Below are positions 8,913 to 20,318 of a DNA stretch of 64,000 nt, piece after piece. Source of the stretch: CAZAAW01 sp964483325 (GTDB lineage: Bacteria; Pseudomonadota; Alphaproteobacteria; Rhizobiales; Kaistiaceae); the NCBI GenBank assembly GCA_964483325.1, contig CAZAAW010000003.1, forward strand, positions 113,881-177,880. The letters are read 5' to 3'. The notes beneath the pieces were generated by a model. That model did no database searches. It was not told where the DNA came from and saw only the letters and a list, made by a program, of their open reading frames with translations. A program made the position numbers and the translations under genes. Position 1 is the stretch's first letter, and every line of letters starts with the position of its first letter.

Positions 8913-10037
8913 CTATTCGCCGCGCAGCACCATGTCGTCGCGATGCACCATTTCGGCCCGGCCGGCGAAGCCGAGAATGCCCTCGATCTCGCGGCTGTTG
9001 CGGCCGCAGATGCGCTCCGCGTCGGTGGCGTCATAGGCGACGAGGCCGCGGCCGATCTCGTCGCCTTCCGGGCCGAGGATGACAATCGCATCGCCACGCT
9101 GGAAGCGGCCAGCGACGTGACGCACGCCGGCCGGCAGCAGGCTCTTGCCGGAGCGCAGCGCCGCCACCGCGCCGGCGTCGATGGTGAGCGCGCCGCGTGT
9201 CTCGAGGTGGCCGGAAATCCATTTCTTGCGCGCCGGCCCCGGATGGGTGTCGGCCAGGAACCAGGTGCAGCGGTCGCCGGCGGTGATGCGCGCCAATGGG
9301 TGCGCCGGCCGGCCGCTGGCGATGACCATTGTCGTGCCGGCCGCCGTGGCGATGCGCGCTGCCTCGATCTTGGTCTGCATGCCGCCGCGCGACAGTTCCG
9401 TGCCGGCGCCGCCGGCCATCGCCTCGATCTCCGGTGTGACGCGCTCGACGACGGCGACGAACGGCGCCGCCGGATCGACCGAGGGCGGCGCGGCATAGAG
9501 CCCGTCGATGTCGGAGAGAAGCACAAGGAGGTCGGCGCTCATCATCGAGGCGACGCGGGCCGCCAGGCGGTCATTGTCGCCATAGCGGATCTCGCTTGTC
9601 GCCACCGTGTCGTTCTCGTTGATCACCGGCACGGCGCGCAGGCCGAGCAGCGTGCCGATGGTCGAGCGCGCGTTGAGATAGCGCCGGCGCTCCTCGGTAT
9701 CGCCGAGCGTGAGCAGGATCTGGCCGGCGGTGAGGCCGCGCGCCGACAGCGCCTCCGCCCAGGCGCGCGCCAGCGCCACCTGGCCGACCGCCGCCGAAGC
9801 CTGGCTTTCCTCCAGCCGCAGCGGACCGCGCGGCAGGCGCAGCATGTTACGCCCAAGCGCGATGGCGCCGGAGGAGACGACGAGGATGTCCCGCCCGCCC
9901 TGCGCCAGCGCCTCGATGTCGTCGGCGACAGCGGCCAGCCAGTCGGTGCGCAGCCGGCCTGCGGCCGAATCGACGAGGAGGGCCGAGCCGATCTTGATGA
10001 CGATCCGGCGGAAATCTTCGGGCTTGCGTTTTGTCAC
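8913..10037 (-). CDS. proB: Glutamate 5-kinase
   Basis: 374-residue enzyme for the first step of proline synthesis (glutamate to glutamyl-5-phosphate). An amino-acid kinase domain (KIGSALLVD, SSGAIALG, VINENDTV) is followed by a C-terminal PUA domain (about residues 278-370), the full bacterial architecture. It is the last gene of the minus-strand run rplU-rpmA-GNAT-GNAT-obgE-proB. The next enzyme, proA, which usually follows directly, is 41 kb away on the plus strand. Confidence 0.97.
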   Translation of the reverse strand: MTKRKPEDFRRIVIKIGSALLVDSAAGRLRTDWLAAVADDIEALAQGGRDILVVSSGAIALGRNMLRLPRGPLRLEESQASAAVGQVALARAWAEALSARGLTAGQILLTLGDTEERRRYLNARSTIGTLLGLRAVPVINENDTVATSEIRYGDNDRLAARVASMMSADLLVLLSDIDGLYAAPPSVDPAAPFVAVVERVTPEIEAMAGGAGTELSRGGMQTKIEAARIATAAGTTMVIASGRPAHPLARITAGDRCTWFLADTHPGPARKKWISGHLETRGALTIDAGAVAALRSGKSLLPAGVRHVAGRFQRGDAIVILGPEGDEIGRGLVAYDATDAERICGRNSREIEGILGFAGRAEMVHRDDMVLRGE

Positions 10038-10149
10038 GGGTGGGGCGGCGCTGATGAGAGGTCGCCGCCCTTTTAGAGCAGAGGCAGGGCGTCTGTCTTG
10101 CTCTGCTGACGCTTCGGCGGCTCGGAAAAGGAAGGCGTGCTGCGTCCCG

Positions 10150-11193
10150 TCAGGGATGCCAGCTCTCCGCCAGCTCGGACGGCACGCTGCGCGTCTCGTC
10201 CTCCCAGCCGCTGTCGATGGCGCGCAGGACGCGGCGCAGCGCCTCGTTCATGCCGGCCCCCGTCGCCGCCGACAGGACGAGCGGCTTGCGGCGCGCCGCC
10301 TTGTGCAGCGCCGCGACCTTTTCATCTAGCTCCGCCGCCGGAATGGCGTCGGCCTTGGTCAGGGCGACGATCTCCGGCTTCTGGCCAAGGCCGTTGCCAT
10401 AAGCCTTCAGCTCGCGGCGGATGGTGCGATAGTCCGCGGCCGGGTCGTCGGCCGTGCCGTCGACAAGGTGCAGCAGCACCCGGCAGCGCTCGACATGGCC
10501 GAGGAAGCGGTCGCCGATGCCAGCGCCCTCATGGGCGCCCTCGATGAGGCCGGGAATATCGGCCAGCACGAACTCGCGCCCGTCGACCTTCACCACGCCG
10601 AGATTGGGATGGAGGGTCGTGAACGGATAGTCGGCGATCTTCGGCCGCGCCGCCGAGCAGGCCGCCAGGAAGGTCGACTTGCCGGCATTGGGCAGGCCGA
10701 CAAGGCCGGCATCGGCGATCAACTTCAGCCGCAGCCAGATCCAGCGCTCCTCGCCCTCCAGGCCGGGATTGGCGCGGCGCGGCGCCTGGTTGGTCGCCGT
10801 CTTGAAATGCGCGTTGCCGAAGCCGCCATTGCCGCCGCGGCCGAGGATGACCTTCTGGCCGACCTCGGTCAGGTCGGCGATCAGCGTCTCGTTGTCTTCC
10901 TCGAAGATCTGCGTTCCGACCGGCACCTTCAGCACTATATCGGCGCCGCGGGCGCCGGAGCGGTTGCGCCCCATGCCGTGGCCGCCGGGCCGCGCCTTGA
11001 AATGCTGCTGGTAGCGGTAGTCGATCAGCGTGTTGAGGCCATCGGCGCAGACGACGACGACATCGCCGCCGCGCCCACCGTCGCCACCGTCGGGGCCGCC
11101 GAATTCGATGAACTTTTCGCGCCGGAACGACAGGCAGCCGGCACCGCCATCGCCGGAGCGGACGTAAACCTTTGCCTGGTCGAGGAATTTCAT
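10150..11193 (-). CDS. obgE: Obg/CgtA ribosome-assembly GTPase
   Basis: 347-residue Obg GTPase, an essential factor in 50S ribosome maturation and stress control. The glycine-rich N-terminal Obg fold (for example GGDGGRGGDVV) occupies residues 1-158. The G domain follows with G1 GLPNAGKST, G3 DIPGLIEGA and G4 LTKAD. The C-terminal OCT extension is short or absent, as in many alphaproteobacteria. Linkage to rplU-rpmA upstream and proB downstream is the classic order. Confidence 0.97.
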   Translation of the reverse strand: MKFLDQAKVYVRSGDGGAGCLSFRREKFIEFGGPDGGDGGRGGDVVVVCADGLNTLIDYRYQQHFKARPGGHGMGRNRSGARGADIVLKVPVGTQIFEEDNETLIADLTEVGQKVILGRGGNGGFGNAHFKTATNQAPRRANPGLEGEERWIWLRLKLIADAGLVGLPNAGKSTFLAACSAARPKIADYPFTTLHPNLGVVKVDGREFVLADIPGLIEGAHEGAGIGDRFLGHVERCRVLLHLVDGTADDPAADYRTIRRELKAYGNGLGQKPEIVALTKADAIPAAELDEKVAALHKAARRKPLVLSAATGAGMNEALRRVLRAIDSGWEDETRSVPSELAESWHP

Positions 11194-11197
11194 GGGG

Positions 11198-11749
11198 TCA
11201 AGCCTGCCGGATGAAGCGGTCGCGCGTCAGTTGCGTATCGATATGAGTAACTTCCTCGCCGCGGGCAAGGCAGAGCATCCGGTGCTGGCCGACAATTCTG
11301 AAGCCCAGTTTGCGCTGGACGTTGAGCGAAGCTTCATTGTCGGCGAAGACGCCGGAGCTGACCTCGGTGGCGCCGAGCGTGTCGAAGCAATAGGCGAGCA
11401 GCGCCTCCGCCGCCTCGGTGGCGTAACCGTTTCCCCAAAAGGGCCGGGCCAGCCAGTAGCCGAACTGCTGGACCCGCGGCAGGCCGGAAAAGGCGACGCC
11501 GCCGATCAGCATCCCCGCCAGGACGACGACGAGGTCGGCGCGGTCGGGCGTCGCATTGGCGCTCCCGATCCACCGCCGCGCATCCGCCAGGCCATAGGGA
11601 TAGGGAACGCGGCCAAGCATGCGCGCCACGGCCCAGTCGCCGATGCCGGCGACAAGGGCGTCGCTGTCCTCCGCCACCGGCCGGCGCAGCCACAGCCGCG
11701 CCGAAGAGAGGCCATCGTCAGGCAGCCGGTGCGTGAGCGTCGTCGTCAT
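11198..11749 (-). CDS. GNAT-family N-acetyltransferase (RimJ/RimL type)
   Basis: 183-residue acetyltransferase of the RimJ/RimL-like GNAT group (GYWLARPFWGNGYATEA acetyl-CoA-binding segment, followed by NVQRKLGF). ATG 11749 is chosen; the 26 residues available upstream do not resemble the family. It ends 4 bases before obgE and starts inside the end of a second GNAT gene (32-base overlap), so all three are translated from one mRNA. One or two GNAT genes between rpmA and obgE recur in Hyphomicrobiales. The substrate is unknown. Confidence 0.88.
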   Translation of the reverse strand: MTTTLTHRLPDDGLSSARLWLRRPVAEDSDALVAGIGDWAVARMLGRVPYPYGLADARRWIGSANATPDRADLVVVLAGMLIGGVAFSGLPRVQQFGYWLARPFWGNGYATEAAEALLAYCFDTLGATEVSSGVFADNEASLNVQRKLGFRIVGQHRMLCLARGEEVTHIDTQLTRDRFIRQA

Positions 11750-12317
11750 GACCGTACTTTCCGCCCCAGGTCCTGAGGCTGGACCAGGTGCGGCGATCGA
11801 GGGCGAAGCGCTCCACCGGCACCGCACCGCGCAGCGCCACCGAGCGCGCCATGCCCCGCTCGCGGAACTGGAAACCGCACTTCTCCATGAGGCGCCGGGC
11901 GGCGCTGTTGGTGTAGCGGCACACCGCCCACAGCAGATCCAGCTCGGCCGCGGCGAAGGCCTGGTCGACCATCACCTGCCCTGCCTCGGTGCCGTAGCCA
12001 CGCCCGGCGAAGGGCTCGCCGATCCACAGCATCAGCTCGCGCCGTGCCGGCTGGTCGGACATCGGCGCGATGCCGGCGCTACCGATGAGCCGGCCGCTCT
12101 GCCGCTCGATGATGGCCAGCACCAGTGCCTCCGGCGACAGACGCGCCCGCGCCATCCAAGCCCGCGCATCGGCAAGATCGGTGCGGCCGGGGCTAACCGG
12201 GCCGCCGGTCAGCTCCTCGCGGGCGTCGGCATCGGCGCCGAGCAGCGGTCGCAAGAGCAGCCGCCTCGTCTCTATCGGGCCAGGGCCGACAACCCTGGCG
12301 CTCCCTTCCTCGTCCAT
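11718..12317 (-). CDS. GNAT-family N-acetyltransferase (RimJ/RimL type)
   Basis: 199-residue GNAT acetyltransferase, a distant relative of its downstream neighbour: ETRRLLLRPL start, MLWIGEPFAGRGYGTEA acetyl-CoA-binding segment and AARRLMEKCGF. It probably arose with the neighbour by an old duplication. The 3' end overlaps the next gene by 32 bases. A strong terminator-like hairpin lies between rpmA and this gene, so expression may depend on read-through or on a separate promoter. The substrate is unknown. Confidence 0.87.
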   Translation of the reverse strand: MDEEGSARVVGPGPIETRRLLLRPLLGADADAREELTGGPVSPGRTDLADARAWMARARLSPEALVLAIIERQSGRLIGSAGIAPMSDQPARRELMLWIGEPFAGRGYGTEAGQVMVDQAFAAAELDLLWAVCRYTNSAARRLMEKCGFQFRERGMARSVALRGAVPVERFALDRRTWSSLRTWGGKYGHDDDAHAPAA

Positions 12318-12358
12318 GCTTACCCTCCGGTCGGCACGCGCCCCCGAGCGCGCAAAAT

Positions 12359-12392
12359 AAAAAGGGGAGATGACATCTCATCTCCCCTTTTT
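12359..12392 (-). terminator. Strong intrinsic terminator after rpmA (hairpin can act on both strands)
   Basis: Perfect 15-bp inverted repeat: AAAAAGGGGAGATGA (12359-12373), loop CATC, TCATCTCCCCTTTTT (12378-12392). Read on the minus strand it follows the rpmA stop by about 55 bases and ends in a run of U. The symmetric A/T runs would also allow termination on the plus strand. It probably sets a high rplU-rpmA to GNAT-obgE-proB expression ratio. Confidence 0.85.
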
Positions 12393-12447
12393 GACCGATA
12401 CGGGTATCGCCGGGTCGATGAGACGCCGGCGGATTCCAATCTGCCGG

Positions 12448-12717
12448 CTAGTCCGTAGCTTCCGCCATCGGAAGGACGGATACGTAGGTTCGGCCGTTCG
12501 CTTTAGCTCGGAACGACACGACGCCATTGGTGGTGGCAAAAATCGTATGGTCCTTGCCAAGACCGACGCCCGAACCGGGATGCCACTTGGTGCCGCGTTG
12601 GCGCACGATGATGTTGCCGGCGATACAGGCCTGGCCACCGAACAGCTTCACACCGAGACGCCGACCCGCGGAATCGCGACCGTTGCGCGACGAGCCGCCT
12701 GCCTTCTTATGCGCCAT
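12448..12717 (-). CDS. rpmA: 50S ribosomal protein bL27
   Basis: 89-residue bL27, a 50S protein whose N-terminal tail reaches toward the peptidyl transferase centre. The start MAHKKAGGSSRNGRDS is conserved and lacks the N-terminal extension that Firmicutes remove by proteolysis. The IIVRQRGTKWHPG block is intact. It lies 27 bases downstream of rplU and is followed by a strong hairpin terminator. Confidence 0.98.
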   Translation of the reverse strand: MAHKKAGGSSRNGRDSAGRRLGVKLFGGQACIAGNIIVRQRGTKWHPGSGVGLGKDHTIFATTNGVVSFRAKANGRTYVSVLPMAEATD

Positions 12718-12744
12718 GGCTGATCTCCTCTGTTCCTATCTGAC

Positions 12745-13137
12745 TCAGGCGCCCGCCGAGGCTTCGTCAGCCTCGGGTGCAGCCGCTTTCGACCGGCTGG
12801 ACCGCGCCGGGCGCGATCCCGACCCGCCAAGGTCGATCGCCGTGATGCGGACCTTCGTCAGATGCTGACGATGGCCCCGCAGGCGGCGGGAATTCTTGCG
12901 CCGGCGCTTCTTGAAGACCAGCACCTTGCGCGTGCGCTCCTGGGCGACGACTTCGCCCGAAACGGAGGCACCGGCAACCAGCGGCGCACCGATGGTGATG
13001 CCATCGTCGCCGCCGACCATCAGGACTTCACCGAAGGTGACCTTCTCGCCGGCCTCGCCGGCCAGCCGGTCCACTTCCACTACGTCGTCGGCGGCGACCC
13101 TGATCTGCCGGCCGCCGGCCTTGATGACTGCGAACAT
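12745..13137 (-). CDS. rplU: 50S ribosomal protein bL21
   Basis: 130-residue bL21: MFAVIKAGGRQIRV start and the VFKKRRRKNSRRLRGHRQ rRNA-binding block are diagnostic. The C-terminus carries an Ala/Ser/Lys/Glu-rich tail of about 25 residues beyond the core, common in alphaproteobacteria. It is the first gene of the rplU-rpmA unit, with a good promoter about 95 bases upstream. Confidence 0.98.
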   Translation of the reverse strand: MFAVIKAGGRQIRVAADDVVEVDRLAGEAGEKVTFGEVLMVGGDDGITIGAPLVAGASVSGEVVAQERTRKVLVFKKRRRKNSRRLRGHRQHLTKVRITAIDLGGSGSRPARSSRSKAAAPEADEASAGA

Positions 13138-13231
13138 CGTTCTCTACTCGCGTGTTCAGCCGGGCCTCGAAGGGCCGGCTTCTCAGCCAGAAATTCGGGA
13201 TTCGGCGAGCCTTTGCGTCACCGAGTGGCGC

Positions 13232-13259
13232 ACTATAGGGACGGAAGGTAGCAAGTCAA
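13232..13259 (-). promoter_or_regulatory. Housekeeping promoter of rplU-rpmA
   Basis: On the minus strand, TTGACT (13254-13259) and TATAGT (13232-13237) are separated by 16 bases, a near-consensus sigma-70-type pair, placing transcription start about 90 bases before the rplU ATG. Such a strong promoter fits ribosomal protein genes. Confidence 0.7.
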
Positions 13260-13304
13260 GCAAATGCGCCTTGAGCAGCCATGCGGAAAGCGAGGGCGAG
13301 AGCC

Positions 13305-13772
13305 ATGACCGAAACCAGCCCCAACCTCAGCCCGGAACGGCTGGCGGCCTTCTTCGACGCCTATGCCGCAAGCTTCAACCAGGCGCTGCGGCCGGACGCC
13401 GATCTCGATGCCGTCACCGCTCTCTATACGGAGTGGTTCCTGTCCTCCAATCCCCACGGCGTGGCGGTCGGACAGCAGGGCCCGGCGTTCCGTGAAGCGC
13501 TGCGCAAGGGCTATGATTTCTACCGCGCCATCGGCACCAGATCGATGCGGGTGACGGACCTCGACATCGTGCCGATCGACGCGCTCCACGCCCTCGTCAC
13601 GGTCCACTGGGATTCGCGCTACGAGAAGGACGGCCGGGAGATCGAGATCCCCTTCGCCGTGCACTACCTCGTCAAGGACGCCGGCGGCACGCCGAAGGTC
13701 TTCGCCTATATCACCGGCGACGAAATGGCAGTGCTGGGCGAGGCGGGTCTGCTGCCCGACGCGCCGGCCTAG
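13305..13772 (+). CDS. NTF2-like (SnoaL-type) protein of unknown function
   Basis: 155-residue protein with an NTF2-like alpha/beta cone layout: N-terminal helix (LAAFFDAYAASFNQAL), ALYTEWFLSSNPHG, then strands ending YLVKDAGGTPKVFAYITGDE. The fold serves enzymes and binding proteins alike, and no specific function can be assigned. ATG 13305 is preferred to 13281 because of a purine-rich sequence just upstream and a more regular N-terminus. The last 4 bases overlap the convergent ccmG. Confidence 0.65.
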   Translation: MTETSPNLSPERLAAFFDAYAASFNQALRPDADLDAVTALYTEWFLSSNPHGVAVGQQGPAFREALRKGYDFYRAIGTRSMRVTDLDIVPIDALHALVTVHWDSRYEKDGREIEIPFAVHYLVKDAGGTPKVFAYITGDEMAVLGEAGLLPDAPA

Positions 13773-14383
13773 GCGGGCTGGCCAGCCAGCACCTTCTCGA
13801 TCTCAGGCATCAGTTCCTTGCGCACCCGCTCGTCGGTGAGCGGGCCGACGACCTTGTAGCGGATGACGCCGTCCGGCCCGACGAGGAAGGTCTCGGGGAC
13901 ACCATAGACGCCCCAGTCGATCGACACGCGGCCGTTGAGATCGACGCCGACGGCCTGGAACGGATTGCCGAATTCGTTGAGGAAGCGAAGACCGGACGCC
14001 GGCTGGTCCTTGTGGTTGATGCCGACAAGGCCGAAGCGGCCGTCCTTGGCCAGCGCCTCCAGCACGGGATGCTCGAGCCGGCACGGCACGCACCACGACG
14101 CCCAGACATTGACCAGCGTCACCTTGCCGAGGAGATCCTCGCGGCGCAGGCCGGGCACGCCGTCGAGGCCGGCCAGCGCCGGCAGGTCGAATTGCGGCGC
14201 CGGCGCGCCGATCAGCGCCGACGGGATGAACGAGGTGTCCTCGTTGTTCCTGATCTCGTTGATGCGCAGGCCGAAGACAACGGCGAGGGCGACGAACACC
14301 ACCAGCGGCACCAGCGTCAGCCAGCGCCGGCGGCGCGGCTGAACGGGGAGCGGCGGCGGCAGCTGGCTGTCGGTCTCCGTCAC
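13769..14383 (-). CDS. ccmG: Thiol:disulfide interchange protein CcmG/DsbE
   Basis: 204-residue periplasmic thioredoxin-fold protein anchored by one N-terminal membrane helix (about residues 21-39). It reduces apocytochrome c cysteines before heme attachment. The active site reads WCVPC (Cys98, Cys101), followed by GINHKD and the cis-proline segment GVPETF. It is last in the ccmABCDG run and its start overlaps the ccmD stop by 4 bases. Confidence 0.96.
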   Translation of the reverse strand: MTETDSQLPPPLPVQPRRRRWLTLVPLVVFVALAVVFGLRINEIRNNEDTSFIPSALIGAPAPQFDLPALAGLDGVPGLRREDLLGKVTLVNVWASWCVPCRLEHPVLEALAKDGRFGLVGINHKDQPASGLRFLNEFGNPFQAVGVDLNGRVSIDWGVYGVPETFLVGPDGVIRYKVVGPLTDERVRKELMPEIEKVLAGQPA

Positions 14384-14604
14384 GCGTTGCTTCCCTCGCC
14401 CGCTCCCAGCTTGGGCTCCGCCGGCGCGGCGGCCGGCCGGCGCCGGTCGGACCGCCGCCTGATGCCGCGCGCTTCCATCTCGGCAAGCCGGCGGCGGAGG
14501 CGGCGACCGTCGGCCAGGATGACGATCACCAGCCCGGCGAGCGCCACCGCCGTCACCATATAGGCGGCGAAAATGAACCCGCCATGATCGGCAAACAGAT
14601 TCAT
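14380..14604 (-). CDS. ccmD: Heme exporter/cytochrome c maturation protein CcmD
   Basis: 74-residue single-pass membrane protein with one hydrophobic segment (about residues 11-31, preceded by GGF) and a basic cytoplasmic tail (DGRRLRRRLAEMEARG). This is the standard CcmD pattern, although the tail is longer than usual. CcmD promotes release of holo-CcmE from the CcmABCD complex. It sits between ccmC (2-base gap) and ccmG (4-base overlap). The longer open frame upstream runs through ccmC and is not coding. Confidence 0.92.
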   Translation of the reverse strand: MNLFADHGGFIFAAYMVTAVALAGLVIVILADGRRLRRRLAEMEARGIRRRSDRRRPAAAPAEPKLGAGEGSNA

Positions 14605-14606
14605 GT

Positions 14607-15338
14607 TCAGGCGGCCGCCCCGGCAGCCGTCAGCTGCAGCGTGCGCAGGCGGCGGCGCAGGATCTCGTTGCGCATCGCCATGATCAGCAGCGTCGCGAAG
14701 AGCAGCGTCATCGCACCGATCATCACCAGCAGCGGCCGCAGGATCGAGCCGTCGATGCTGGAGCCGTCCATGCGCACGACGCTGGCGCCCTGGTGCAGCG
14801 TATTCCACCAGTTCACCGAGAAGTGAATGATGGGAATGTTGATCGACCCGACGAGGATGAGGACGGCGGCGGCGCGGCTGGCGCGGCCCGGATCCTCGAC
14901 CGTGCGCCACAGGGCGATGAGGCCGAGATACATGATGAAGAGGATCAGCACCGAGGTCAGGCGGGCATCCCACACCCACCAGGTGCCCCACATCGGCTGG
15001 CCCCACAGCGAGCCGGTGACCAGCGCCAGGAAGGTGAAGACGGCGCCGATGGGTGCCGCTGCCTTGGCCGTCACGTCGGCCAGCGGGTGGCGCCAGACAA
15101 GCGTTCCCAGCGCCGAGACGGCCATGACGCCGTAGCAGAACATGCCCAGCCAGGCGGCCGGCACATGGATGAACATGATGCGCACCGTCTGGCCCTGCTG
15201 GTAGTCGGGCGGCGCCACGAAGAAGGCCATGTAGAGGCCGACGGCGAGGCTGATCACGGTCAGCCCCTGCAGCCAGGGCAGGATGCGGCCGCTTAAATTC
15301 AGGAACCGCGTCGGATTGGCGAGGTCGATGAGAGCCAT
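14607..15338 (-). CDS. ccmC: Cytochrome c maturation protein CcmC (heme lyase)
   Basis: 243-residue membrane protein with six helices that delivers heme to CcmE. The periplasmic tryptophan-rich WWD domain reads GTWWVWDARLTS, and the flanking heme-ligand histidines are visible (FIHVPAAW and IIHFSVNWWNTLHQG). Position in the ccm run and length are standard. Confidence 0.97.
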   Translation of the reverse strand: MALIDLANPTRFLNLSGRILPWLQGLTVISLAVGLYMAFFVAPPDYQQGQTVRIMFIHVPAAWLGMFCYGVMAVSALGTLVWRHPLADVTAKAAAPIGAVFTFLALVTGSLWGQPMWGTWWVWDARLTSVLILFIMYLGLIALWRTVEDPGRASRAAAVLILVGSINIPIIHFSVNWWNTLHQGASVVRMDGSSIDGSILRPLLVMIGAMTLLFATLLIMAMRNEILRRRLRTLQLTAAGAAA

Positions 15339-15385
15339 GGCGGTGTTTTAGTGACCCGGTCGGCCCGCGGCAATGGCGGACCCGC

Positions 15386-16053
15386 TTACTCCAGGCCGGC
15401 GCGAATGGCCGCAGCACCGGCGATCGGCGCCACGACGCAGCTTGCCAGCGTCAGGGCGCAGAGGATCAGGAAGGGCGGCAGGAAGGGTGTCGGGCCGACG
15501 ATCACGGCGGCGCCGGCCGACACGCCGAAGACCAGCACCGGGATGGCGAAGGGCAGCACCAGCACGGCGACAAGCATGCCGCCGCGGCGCAGCGCCACCA
15601 TCAGCGCGGCGCCGATCGTGCCGATCATCGTCAGCGCCGGCGTCCCGACCAGCAGCGTCAGCGTCACCGCGCCGAGCGCCCGCGGCTCCAGATTGAGGAA
15701 AAGGCCGAACAGCGGCGCCGTGACGACCAGCGGCAGGCCGGTCGCCAACCAGTGGCCGATCGCCTTGGCGAGCACGACGGCCTCGAGCGGCAGGCCGGAC
15801 AGCAGCAGCTGGTCGAGGCTGCCGTCGTCGCGGTCGTCCTGGAAAAGGCGGTCGAGGCCGAGCAACGTCGCCAGCAGCACGCCGAGCCACAGCACGGCCG
15901 GGCCGATGCGGCCGAGAAGCACGAGGTCCGGGCCGACGCCGAACGGAATGACGGTGACGACGGAGAGGAAGAACAGGAGGCCGACAAGCGCGCCGCCGCC
16001 GATGCGCAGCGACAGGGTGACGGTCTGGCCGACGAGGGCGGCAAAGGCGCCCA

Positions 16054-16057
<4 letters not shown>
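15386..16057 (-). CDS. ccmB: Heme exporter protein CcmB
   Basis: 223-residue permease with six membrane segments, partner of the CcmA ATPase in releasing holo-CcmE. The LFQDDRDDGSLDQLLLSG motif of CcmB is present near residue 71. The start overlaps the ccmA stop by 4 bases, so the two subunits are translated together. Confidence 0.96.
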
Positions 16058-16653
<596 letters not shown>

Positions 16654-16742
16654 GGAACGCCTTCGGCGAGGCCGGCGAAGGCCGCCGCATGTGCCATGAA
16701 ATTGCGCAAGCGCGCCTGATCCCCGTGCTCTCTTTGCCCCCG

Positions 16743-16762
16743 CTTATAGAATTTCTTATAAG
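16743..16762. promoter_or_regulatory. AT-rich imperfect palindrome between ccmA and acnA, possible iron-regulator (Irr/ICE-like) box
   Basis: CTTATAGAATTTCTTATAAG is a 20-base near-palindrome that stands out in a very GC-rich intergenic region. It lies 90 bases upstream of ccmA and about 150 upstream of acnA. Its core (TAGAA, then TCTTA) loosely resembles the ICE element bound by Irr in rhizobia, and both neighbours encode iron-dependent functions. The sequence pattern is direct; the regulator is inference. Confidence 0.4.
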
Positions 16763-16910
16763 GCCCGCAACCCGGCCGGACATAACCGGTCCGGGCCGCT
16801 TGCCCGCGACTTCTGCCGGGCCGGAACGGGAGAGCCGGCCTGGCGCAAATCATGCCACTCCCGGGCATTGGCCCGGGCAAGAATATGCGACAGCCCGCAA
16901 AGGACCTCTC

Positions 16911-19601
<2,691 letters not shown>

Positions 19602-19643
19602 AAACATCTGTTCAGCGGAACGGCCGAGGCCGGCCCGAAGGCG

Positions 19644-20309
19644 GTGCTGGAGCTCTTCACCAGCCAGGGCTGCGCCAGCTGCCCGCCCGCCGATGCGCTC
19701 TTTGCCGAATATGCCGGCCGCAACGACGTCGTCGCGCTGACCCTGGCGGTCGACTACTGGAACTATCTCGGCTGGGAAGACACGCTGGCGACGCACGAGA
19801 ATACCGAGCGGCAGCGCGGCTATGCGCTCGCCCGCAGCGACCGGCAGGTCTATACGCCGCAGATCGTCATCGACGGCATCACTCATGTGGTCGGCAGCGA
19901 CAAGGCGGCCATCGACGCGGCGCTGGCGGCGCAGGAAGGCGCCTTCACCGTTCCGGTCGCCCTGTCGCTGGCCAACGATGCCCTGACGATCGCGGTCGGC
20001 GACGCGCCGGCCGGCATCCGCAGCCGCGGGACGGTCTGGCTGGTTCTCTACAGCCGGGAGCAGACCGTGGCGATCGGCAAGGGTGAGAATACCGGCCGCA
20101 CGGTGACCTACCACAACGTCGTCAAGCTGATGCGCCGCGTCGCCATGTGGAAGGGAAAAGCCCTGTCGGTCGACCTGCCGCTGGTCGAACTGCGCGAGGC
20201 GGGCGCCGACGGCTGCGCCGCCCTGCTGCAGGTCGAGACCGGCAACGGCCTGCCGGGCCGCATGCTGGGCGCCGCCCTCGGCCCGGAGCGTCACGCCGCC
20301 GGCAACTGA
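19644..20309 (+). CDS. DUF1223 (thioredoxin-like) protein lacking its expected signal peptide
   Basis: 221-residue DUF1223 protein, a family with a thioredoxin-like N-terminal half. The conserved ELFTSQGCASCPPAD block with its C-x2-C site starts the protein, followed by VDYWNYLGWEDT and QVYTPQIVIDG. Family members normally carry an N-terminal export signal; here only 13 codons separate the acnA stop from this block, so no signal fits. GTG 19644 is the first standard start codon, although a CTG at 19608 is in frame. Either the signal was lost by deletion or the protein is cytoplasmic. The gene ends 9 bases from the convergent htpG. Confidence 0.8.
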   Translation: MLELFTSQGCASCPPADALFAEYAGRNDVVALTLAVDYWNYLGWEDTLATHENTERQRGYALARSDRQVYTPQIVIDGITHVVGSDKAAIDAALAAQEGAFTVPVALSLANDALTIAVGDAPAGIRSRGTVWLVLYSREQTVAIGKGENTGRTVTYHNVVKLMRRVAMWKGKALSVDLPLVELREAGADGCAALLQVETGNGLPGRMLGAALGPERHAAGN

Positions 20310-20318
20310 CGCCCGCCG

